From Alistipes sp. (lineage in GTDB: Bacteria; Bacteroidota; Bacteroidia; Bacteroidales; Rikenellaceae), in the NCBI GenBank assembly GCA_017436185.1, contig JAFSDP010000011.1, positions 62,001-126,000 of the forward strand: a stretch of 64,000 nucleotides of DNA. The letters run 5' to 3'. Positions 18,300 through 24,406 of the stretch are shown piece after piece (within the stretch, counting starts at the first letter, position 1; the number at the start of each line of letters is the position of its first letter). A program made the translations under genes and the position numbers. The notes beneath the pieces are model-generated. The model searched no databases. It worked only from the letters and a program-made list of their open reading frames with translations, and had not been told where the DNA came from.

Positions 18300-18488
18300 C
18301 TAACGAGAGGTTCTGACAAAACCCAAGACGAATAAACGATTACAAGACCCCACACCTGAATAGTATGAGGTGTATGCACAGAAAGCGCATAGCCACATAG
18401 CTATACAAGGAATGAGTGTTGTCGTTATCCTCGTCTTGTTTGAAACTGTCAGATTTCTCGTTAAGGATAAAAGCGAAAACACTTTCAT
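18300..18488 (-). CDS. Possible small hydrophobic ORF of the AT-rich island
   Basis: A 62-codon ORF from an ATG at 18486-18488, MKVFSLLSLTRNLTVSNKTR at the start, then a hydrophobic Cys-rich stretch (TLIPCIAMWLCAFCAYTSYYS). A TTG-N19-TAATTTTG promoter ends 40 bases upstream, so the region is probably transcribed. Whether it is translated or is a structured leader RNA for the P-loop gene 79 bases on cannot be told; I have no family match. Confidence 0.35.
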   Translation of the reverse strand: MKVFSLLSLTRNLTVSNKTRITTTLIPCIAMWLCAFCAYTSYYSGVGSCNRLFVLGFVRTSR

Positions 18489-18527
18489 CTAATATGTAAC
18501 GCCGTGGGCATAATTCCCATGACACTA

Positions 18528-18557
18528 CAAAATTAGTAAAATTTTCGCAATTGACAA
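18528..18557 (-). promoter_or_regulatory. Promoter of the AT-rich island unit
   Basis: TTG (18555-18557), 19 bases, TAATTTTG (18528-18535) on the minus strand. It would drive the small ORF, the P-loop gene and the lipoprotein gene. Confidence 0.6.
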
Positions 18558-18588
18558 CACTCTTTTGGGGTATTGTTCGGATAAGATA

Positions 18589-18630
18589 CAAGAATTCGCC
18601 TCTCACAACTTAGTGGGAGGCGAATTCTTG
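18589..18630. repeat. 18-bp hairpin at the edge of the AT-rich island
   Basis: CAAGAATTCGCCTCTCAC pairs with GTGGGAGGCGAATTCTTG around the loop AACTTA; all 18 positions pair, one as G-U. Neither side has a T run, so it is not a standard terminator. From here to 18839 there is no gene, only the right-hand direct repeat (18663-18683) and a tract ending at the araC stop. Confidence 0.7.
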
Positions 18631-18839
18631 AAAGTATATTTATTATTTATACTTAATTTCGACTACATAGAAGCCTACATGAGAAAAGTAGAATCTTCGT
18701 AAATAAAGGTTTAGACTATTTTTGCTCGGACAATCAGTCTGCAACTAAACAACTTAACACTTTACAAATCAAATGCTTCTTAAATACTGCGTTGGCAGCA
18801 TTTGATAGAGGGTCTAACCAAGCGGCTGTCCCTTTTTTG

Positions 18840-19694
18840 TTACTTATTCTCCAATCGAAACTCCGAGGGCGATTGGCCGACGTGCTTGCGGAAGAAACGC
18901 CCCAGATAACTCTGGTCGGGGAAACGTAGTCGGTAGGCAATCTCCTGCACCGAGAGGTCGGTGGTGCGCAGTAACATCTTGATTTCCAAGATGACCGTAT
19001 GGTCGATAATCTCCTTGGCCGTGTGGCCCGAGATGGCGTGTACGATGGTCGAGAGGTAGCGGGTTGAGATGCAGAGCTGCTCGGCATAGAAGGCCACCTC
19101 ACGCTCGCCCGAGGCGTGCTGCTGCACCAGACTGATAAAACGGGTGAAGAGCTCCTGTCGGCGTGAGGAGTTTTCTTGTCGTTCGGCGGTGATGCCCGAG
19201 TGACGCAACACACGGTCGTAGGCCTCCAGCAGGGCGTTTTGCAGTCGATTGCGGGTGATGGTGTTGCGGAAACGGTTTTCGGTGTCGCGGTAACTATGGT
19301 CCAGAATGCGTAGCCAGAGGTCGATGTTGCGCCCCTCTTCAAGCGTGTTGTTGCGGAAGGGGTACTGCTTGATGATGCGCATAAAGTCGATGTCGAGACG
19401 GAAGGCCGCTTCGGCAAAGAGTTGGGCCGAGAAGGCGAAATAGCTGATGCGCAGGTCGTCGCTGGGGCTGGTGAGGCCGACCATCGAGCCGGGCAAAATC
19501 ATTGCCGAGGTGTTGCGTCTCAGGGTGCAGTGCAGGTCGTCGATGGAGAGTTCGATTTTTCCTTTTCGGCACAGCAACAGGGCACCAAAGTCCATTCTTC
19601 CGGAGTAGCCCGATTTCCCGTTGAGGTCGAGTTCACCCACCTTGAATGCCTCGCCTTCGGCCATCTGCATCGGATTGAGCTGTTGTTCGGTCAT
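18840..19694 (-). CDS. AraC family transcriptional regulator
   Basis: 284 residues from the ATG at 19692-19694. The N-terminal half (about 1-165) looks like a cupin-type sensing domain (FKVGELDLNGKSGYSGRMDFGALLLCRKGKIELSIDDL). The C-terminal 100 residues form the double helix-turn-helix, with CISTRYLSTIVHAISGHTAKEIIDHTVILEIKMLL and the signature DLSVQEIAYRLRFPDQSYLGRFFRKHVGQSPSEFR. An upstream in-frame codon would add 37 residues but would lie across the promoter. Target unknown; no metabolic operon adjoins it. Confidence 0.9.
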   Translation of the reverse strand: MTEQQLNPMQMAEGEAFKVGELDLNGKSGYSGRMDFGALLLCRKGKIELSIDDLHCTLRRNTSAMILPGSMVGLTSPSDDLRISYFAFSAQLFAEAAFRLDIDFMRIIKQYPFRNNTLEEGRNIDLWLRILDHSYRDTENRFRNTITRNRLQNALLEAYDRVLRHSGITAERQENSSRRQELFTRFISLVQQHASGEREVAFYAEQLCISTRYLSTIVHAISGHTAKEIIDHTVILEIKMLLRTTDLSVQEIAYRLRFPDQSYLGRFFRKHVGQSPSEFRLENK

Positions 19695-19712
19695 AGTTGT
19701 TCGGATTTTCGA

Positions 19713-19742
19713 CAAAGGTAACAAAAAATGCGCAACATTCAA
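19713..19742 (-). promoter_or_regulatory. Promoter of the araC-type gene
   Basis: TTG (19740-19742), 19 bases, TACCTTTG (19713-19720) on the minus strand, 18 bases before the chosen ATG, which supports that start. Confidence 0.75.
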
Positions 19743-19805
19743 CTTTCGTGTTCCGAAAATTACAAACCGACTAAAGATTCTTTGAGCCAAACAAAATGAT
19801 AACAA

Positions 19806-21095
19806 CTAATCTCGCCACTCGTTGTTTTCGTAACAAGCCATAGAGACAGTTTCATCTGTCAGCAACCGCTCAAACGCTGCGGTGTTACAATCGACTTGTA
19901 CACCCTCGTAAGTGCCACAGTCGGATTTTTGATGTTCATACATGTAGTAAAATCGCGCCAATGTCAGCCAGGCATAGCGTTGGTCGTAGGTGGATATTGT
20001 CGATCGATAGACGCTGATTCTACCTACGCCTCGACCATACACACACAATGGCTCTACGAGCAGAAAACTGTAACGAACGCCGCCCTTTTCATCCTTGATA
20101 TCTTCAGCTACAAATCGTTCTAAATCCGCTTGAAATTCTGCTCCTTCAACCACTCGAGGTTGCTCATTGCAGTCATATTCGTATTTGACCTCTTTAACAA
20201 CACCGTTGTCGTTTTGCTCAAAGACGACCCAACCTTTGGCTAAAAACGCGCCCACATAACCTTGACCTCCGGTTTGATAAGCGAAGACCAACTCATTCGA
20301 TTTGATGCGTTTAATTGCATTTGTACGCTGCGTCTCGCCGTTATACTCGCACAATACTAATGCATTTACTTTGTTTTCAAACAACCATTTTTGCCAATCG
20401 TTGAACTTAAAAATAGCGAAATGGTGACAACGCTTTGATACGCGTCCAACGATCGAGCTCTCTTCTGTTGATTCCGATTGCGAATCGGAGATTAATGCAG
20501 CTGAAGTTGCCGTATTGGCAAGGCGATCAACATCGACAACGGCATCGTAAAGCGTGCTACAATTCGACCATAGCGATGAAACTTTAGCGATCTTATGCTC
20601 CTCATACTTATGCTCCTCATAGGGTGTATTGTTGATGTCGCAACGCAATATCTCGGTGATTTTTGTAAAAGATTTACGGCAATCATCGCTATTGAATTCC
20701 TTGTCGGAAATCAACTCTTCCAACACGTTGTTAATTTGCTCTATCTGATCATAATCCAGAAAGAACAACAACCCATTAAACATCTCCGAGCGAAGAATCT
20801 TTATCTCCTCAGCGTTGATATTGTCGTCGGATAGTATATCCCACATTTTATAGGTAAATTTGGTATATACTTCAAGCTTTCGTTCGTGTAATTTTATATT
20901 TTTGTCGCGTCTTTCCTCGCCTTCGCTTTGTCCTTTCAAGAGCAGAAAGGTTACGACAGCAGTCAGCACAACCGACAATACGGCCGCCACTGTTTCATAC
21001 CATAAATCGTGAATGGAATAGAGCCTCAGCGACACCACCGCAACACACATTGCAATGCAAATTACAACTGTGTACCAAAAAGATTTACTTTTCAT
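19806..21095 (-). CDS. Two-TM membrane-anchored protein of a DUF262 operon, unknown function
   Basis: 429 residues. Two N-terminal membrane helices (about 8-25, YTVVICIAMCVAVVSLRLY; about 33-53, TVAAVLSVVLTAVVTFLLL) are followed by a charged linker and a large cytosolic domain. That domain has a VSKRCHHFAIFKFNDWQKWLFENKVNALVLCEY stretch and ends in SMACYENNEWRD. No family recognised. It starts 9 bases after the zinc-finger gene and is third of the DUF262 operon. In defence-like operons such proteins are often membrane effectors; here that is inference from position. Composition is more AT-rich than the core genes. Confidence 0.7.
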   Translation of the reverse strand: MKSKSFWYTVVICIAMCVAVVSLRLYSIHDLWYETVAAVLSVVLTAVVTFLLLKGQSEGEERRDKNIKLHERKLEVYTKFTYKMWDILSDDNINAEEIKILRSEMFNGLLFFLDYDQIEQINNVLEELISDKEFNSDDCRKSFTKITEILRCDINNTPYEEHKYEEHKIAKVSSLWSNCSTLYDAVVDVDRLANTATSAALISDSQSESTEESSIVGRVSKRCHHFAIFKFNDWQKWLFENKVNALVLCEYNGETQRTNAIKRIKSNELVFAYQTGGQGYVGAFLAKGWVVFEQNDNGVVKEVKYEYDCNEQPRVVEGAEFQADLERFVAEDIKDEKGGVRYSFLLVEPLCVYGRGVGRISVYRSTISTYDQRYAWLTLARFYYMYEHQKSDCGTYEGVQVDCNTAAFERLLTDETVSMACYENNEWRD

Positions 21096-21104
21096 ATCCC
21101 TAAC

Positions 21105-21359
21105 TTATAGTGCTGGTGAATGTTTGCCTTTGTTCGACCCATTGGGATGACGAGGACAACTGCAGGCGGTCAACGATCGCAGGCTCGAAAATTTAGTCCC
21201 GCAATACTTACAAGTATATTGAGCCTTTTCGCCTCCCTCATAAAGTTTGTGTTTCCCCTTATTGGCTCCATCAGGATGACGAGGACAGCTACATGCTGTT
21301 AATGTGCGGACACTTTGATACGCTGTTCCACAGTATTCACAATAAAAAGTTTCAGCCAT
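21105..21359 (-). CDS. Small protein with two tandem zinc-finger-like repeats
   Basis: 84 residues made of two copies of one unit: YCEYCGTAYQSVRTLTACSC-PRHPDGANKGKH (about 6-37) and YTCKYCGTKFSSLRSLTACSC-PRHPNGSNKGKH (about 48-80). Each has CxxC, then CxC and two His (C-x2-C-x11-C-x-C-x2-H), a plausible zinc site with a basic GANKGKH tail that could touch nucleic acid. The repeats are about 75% identical, so a recent internal duplication. The middle gene of the operon, between the DUF262 nuclease-like protein and the two-TM protein. Confidence 0.75.
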   Translation of the reverse strand: MAETFYCEYCGTAYQSVRTLTACSCPRHPDGANKGKHKLYEGGEKAQYTCKYCGTKFSSLRSLTACSCPRHPNGSNKGKHSPAL

Positions 21360-21434
21360 AATATGTTTTGTTTTATAGTTATTGTTTTACTTATTCATAC
21401 GCTATGTTCCACATTGAAACGATCGCCATCACGC

Positions 21435-23129
21435 TTAAAACTCGCCCATCATAAAATCAATGATTTTATGTTTCCTTTTCAGGATCTTCTCCTTATCCCA
21501 CATGTTTGAATTGCCCACCATCTCTACGACCTCAAGTTGCTGTTTAAGTTGGGTGTATCCTTTCAGTTTATAACTCAATAAATTATTTGAAGCCGAACAA
21601 TTGTGGGATTTTGAAAGCAGCAGATAGTTGCCTAAACAATCCAGATACTCTCTACAGAATTCATCATCGTACTCACAATATCCACAATCAGGCGTGTCGG
21701 GGCGTGTTTGAGGGGCAATATGCTCTAACTCGGGATTTACGATATCCGAGTAACGCATCGGTTGGTAGCCTGCAGAGCCCTGTTTCATGAGATGGATCTC
21801 GTATTTCCAAAGAATAAATTTAGCAATCGTTCGATCTATACCACCCATTATAGCGCCCTTAAATTGGTCGTTGTTCCAATAGGCCCACCACCAATCCGCA
21901 GAGTCTGCTGTGCAAAGTTTTTCAATACGCTGCTCGAGCGGTGCTATGTTACCGTCGAAATCACGATACACATCAGCCAAGCGGGAGGCAAGGACTGCCC
22001 TTTTACCAATCAACTTATCTCTCAATGTGATACGCTCCAAAACTCGACATAGACGACACAGCGAGTCTTTGGTGACATTGCGTCTATACGATTTAAGAAT
22101 GAAGGGAAGTAGATCGGATTTCGCTCCTAAAACAACCAACGAGTGAACATCTGGTAATTCTCGTTGATCATTCACAAAGAATACCACAAGAGATTGTGCA
22201 CACTCTTGCAAAAGGATGACAAAATGCTCGACAAAATCATTGGATTCTTGCTTTCCTTGTGCCAACTCCTTTGCCATTACCACATCTACATCCACCCACT
22301 CTAAGGTATTGTGATGGAGGCGAAAAGCATATTGCAACAAGTTATTTTCATCTACATAAGGTTCTAAACGGCTCAAGCAAGCATATATTTTCCCGAATCT
22401 TTGCTGAATGTCATCTAATATGCTCCTTGCATCATCTGGCGTGTTATTCAGTAAGATGTGATACATCAAATGAGCCTTAACCACTTCTAATCGAGAGGGT
22501 CTTTTTCCTCTGTCATTCTGAAAAATAAACATCTGCACAGCCTCCGCCTCGTCATGCACTACATGAGTGGTGCAAGCCGACTTCAGCACCGTATCGAGCA
22601 ATCGCGTCAGTTTGGGTTCATCACACGCTGCTAAATATTTCGCAAAATAGTCAAAGGCGCACACAATGCGTTTTTGAGAAAGGGTCTCCAATTCGGCCAG
22701 GTGCGTTATGTTTCGATTGATGGCATAATCACGCATCAGGCAATTGTCGTCAGCAACCGTTGAGAATCCGTATCTTGTCCCGTCCTTGATAATGCGATAG
22801 TTGCGCAACTCCACTTCGGTCAGTTCTCGTCTACTTCGCAGCTCATGATAAAGGGCCGAGAGAAACAAAACTATCGTAGTCAAACGCTGCTGTCCATCAA
22901 CAACACCAAACTTCTCATCATCCAGTTTTTCAAACAGAAAGTGGCCAAAATAATACGGAATAGATGTTTCGCTGATAATATACGCCTCAATATCCTTTAT
23001 AAAAACATCTACCTGGGTTCTTTTATCCGAGCCCTTTTGAGGGGTGTCCCATGAGTAGGCACGCTGATAAGCAGGAACAAAAATCTCTTTGTTCTGCAAC
23101 ATTTCTCGAATGGTTGATTTCTCTTTCAT
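21435..23129 (-). CDS. DUF262-DUF1524 (GmrSD-like) protein
   Basis: 564 residues. The N-terminal DUF262 has VPAYQRAYSWD (about 18-28), the FGHFLFEKL strand and VVDGQQRLTTIVLFLSAL (about 76-93), the signature of this ParB/Srx-fold NTP-using domain. The C-terminal DUF1524 has LEHIAPQ (about 467-472) and LGNYLLLSKSHNCSASN (about 506-523), the His and Asn pattern of HNH nucleases. This is the architecture of type IV restriction enzyme GmrSD and of related phage-defence proteins, which cut modified or otherwise marked DNA. First gene of a three-gene operon beside tRNA-Phe. Confidence 0.88.
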   Translation of the reverse strand: MKEKSTIREMLQNKEIFVPAYQRAYSWDTPQKGSDKRTQVDVFIKDIEAYIISETSIPYYFGHFLFEKLDDEKFGVVDGQQRLTTIVLFLSALYHELRSRRELTEVELRNYRIIKDGTRYGFSTVADDNCLMRDYAINRNITHLAELETLSQKRIVCAFDYFAKYLAACDEPKLTRLLDTVLKSACTTHVVHDEAEAVQMFIFQNDRGKRPSRLEVVKAHLMYHILLNNTPDDARSILDDIQQRFGKIYACLSRLEPYVDENNLLQYAFRLHHNTLEWVDVDVVMAKELAQGKQESNDFVEHFVILLQECAQSLVVFFVNDQRELPDVHSLVVLGAKSDLLPFILKSYRRNVTKDSLCRLCRVLERITLRDKLIGKRAVLASRLADVYRDFDGNIAPLEQRIEKLCTADSADWWWAYWNNDQFKGAIMGGIDRTIAKFILWKYEIHLMKQGSAGYQPMRYSDIVNPELEHIAPQTRPDTPDCGYCEYDDEFCREYLDCLGNYLLLSKSHNCSASNNLLSYKLKGYTQLKQQLEVVEMVGNSNMWDKEKILKRKHKIIDFMMGEF

Positions 23130-23147
23130 CTAAAATCGTTTTATTTA

Positions 23148-23178
23148 CAAAATTACCTTTTCCGGCAGATTTTTCAAA
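23148..23178 (-). promoter_or_regulatory. Promoter of the DUF262 operon
   Basis: TTTG (23175-23178), 19 bases, TAATTTTG (23148-23155) on the minus strand, 19 bases before the ATG. Confidence 0.75.
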
Positions 23179-23291
23179 ACACAACCAGAAAATTCGCTAA
23201 AAGCCGTTACTTTTTTATACACATTAAATCTATACTTCGGGCTTTTGAAATGGTCGTGATAGAGCGATGCCATATCACAAATTTAGTGATT

Positions 23292-23423
23292 TTATCCCTT
23301 TCTCACAAACTCATACAACGCCCGCAACCGGTCGTCTATGTTTTCTTCCAAGTTGAAACACTATTTTTGCGGGTCTTTGCTCTTGAATACGAACGTGGTC
23401 ACATAATTCGGCAGATTCTTCAT
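23292..23423 (-). pseudogene. Possible small broken ORF with in-frame amber codon
   Basis: From an ATG at 23423 the frame reads MKNLPNYVTTFVFKSKDPQK, then TAG at 23361-23363, then CFNLEENIDDRLRALYEFVRKG and a TAA at 23292. The part after the TAG has protein-like composition. A TACTTTTG -7 box lies at 23463-23470. It may be a decayed gene, or chance. An overlapping 47-codon ORF from the ATG at 23454 is the alternative. The rest of 23130-23574 shows nothing else but promoters and the tRNA-Phe terminator. Confidence 0.25.
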
Positions 23424-23540
23424 AGTTGCTACGTTTTATCGGTTTAACTCTCATTGACACGACAAAAGTAGGGATATCTTCTGCCAAAACTCGGCACAAG
23501 TCGGATGATTTTGGTAGGTGTGACCTTATAAAACGCAAAA

Positions 23541-23572
23541 AAAGAGGAGATAACCGAAGCTATCTCCTCTTT
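23541..23572 (-). terminator. Terminator of tRNA-Phe
   Basis: A perfect 12-bp stem AAAGAGGAGATA/TATCTCCTCTTT with an 8-base loop, 2 bases beyond the tRNA 3' end. On the minus strand a TTTTTTTGCG tail follows. Confidence 0.8.
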
Positions 23573-23574
23573 CG

Positions 23575-23647
<73 letters not shown>

Positions 23648-23858
23648 ATCGTTTTGCGGTTGCAAAGGTAGGCAAAAAAATGATATCTCCAAAAAAAACG
23701 GCAAAAAAAATGCAAAAAGCTCGTTTTGACCCCCATATTCCCGCTGGAGTCCTCTTGTTCCTTGACTGCCATTCCGGCCGAAATAGTTGTCAAAACGGGC
23801 TGAGAGAATGGCGAAGCCCTCAAAATAGGTGGAAATGTAATTTTTTTGCCCTTTTTGT

Positions 23859-23888
23859 TTTGAAATGCCAAAAAATGTCGTACCTTTG
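23859..23888 (+). promoter_or_regulatory. Promoter of a probable small RNA
   Basis: TTTG (23859-23862), 18 bases, TACCTTTG (23881-23888). Nothing protein-coding follows before the terminator at 23947. Confidence 0.7.
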
Positions 23889-23894
23889 TGTTCG

Positions 23895-23981
23895 AGAGTC
23901 AAGTACATTTGTGCTTAGGCATCTTGTTAGAAAAGTGTAATTGGGGACCACCGGTCAGTTTATCTGGCCGGTGGTTTTTTT
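23895..23981 (+). ncRNA. Probable small RNA of about 87 nt
   Basis: A good promoter is followed at about 60 bases by a very strong intrinsic terminator: ACCACCGGTCAG pairs with CTGGCCGGTGGT (12 bp, one G-U) around TTTAT, then seven T (23947-23981). The transcript would run from about 23895 to 23981 with no ORF having a ribosome site. It lacks the GGAAGGAAGCAG-type tetraloop region of SRP RNA and is too short for 6S, RNase P or tmRNA. It lies between tRNA-Phe and the SusC operon; role unknown. Confidence 0.6.
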
Positions 23982-24030
23982 GTGGGTCGCTCCAAGGCCC
24001 GTTGATGGGCCTCTGGCGGAGGAGCCAATC

Positions 24031-24052
24031 AATGCCTCGAAGTGGCATTTTT
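24031..24052 (+). terminator. Second hairpin downstream of the small RNA
   Basis: AATGCC/GGCATT with a 7-base loop and a run of T. A GGCCC/GGGCC hairpin (23997-24012) precedes it. It could be a back-up terminator. From here to 24331 no feature is seen. Confidence 0.4.
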
Positions 24053-24331
24053 GCCCCCTCTTTGAGCCGCGAAATGCAATCCGTAAGTGGCAATTTACCT
24101 CGCATCAGCCTTCAAAACGACCCGAATCGGCACCAAAAGGGGCAAAAACCCTATATATATAAATAGGTATAAATGCGTATCCCGACCGACGTCCGCTGAA
24201 AAGTTGTAAAAACGGCCCAAAAGTGTGATTACAATCTGTAATTAAAAACTCCCGCCTTAACAATAAATTAACGTAAAACGCTCCCTTATTGGTGGCGTCC
24301 TATTAGGTTTGTAATTTTTTTTATGAATTAT

Positions 24332-24363
24332 TTTGTAAATTATTTTTCAAACACTTATCTTTG
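24332..24363 (+). promoter_or_regulatory. Promoter of the SusC/SusD operon
   Basis: TTTG (24332-24335), 20 bases, TATCTTTG (24356-24363): a full consensus promoter, with AT-rich DNA upstream, 43 bases before the ATG. It suggests constitutive, strong transcription rather than ECF-sigma control. Confidence 0.8.
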
Positions 24364-24406
24364 TCGGTGAACTTTTTATTAAAAAAACACTTTAAAATTA
24401 ACGCTT

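Larger units (their letters stand above)
16801..18683. mobile_element. AT-rich island bounded by an imperfect direct repeat
   Basis: CTACATAGAAG-A-CTACATGGAG (16801-16822) and CTACATAGAAG-C-CTACATGAG (18663-18683) match except for one substitution and one indel. Between them the base composition is clearly AT-rich against its surroundings, and there is one complete leftward unit: promoter 18557-18528, small ORF, P-loop protein, lipoprotein, terminator 16969-16930. No integrase or transposase is present. The element could be a genomic island remnant or a passively mobilised cassette. 16699-16800 holds nothing else. Confidence 0.5.

Noticed and set aside
18589..18630. A retron-like RNA, because of the long hairpin.
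   Set aside because: No reverse transcriptase is nearby and the typical msr/msd pairing is not visible.
16801..18683. A classical insertion sequence.
   Set aside because: There is no transposase, and the ends are direct, not inverted, repeats.
23895..23981. SRP (4.5S) RNA or 6S RNA.
   Set aside because: The conserved SRP apical loop sequence is absent, and the length of about 87 nt is far below 6S RNA.
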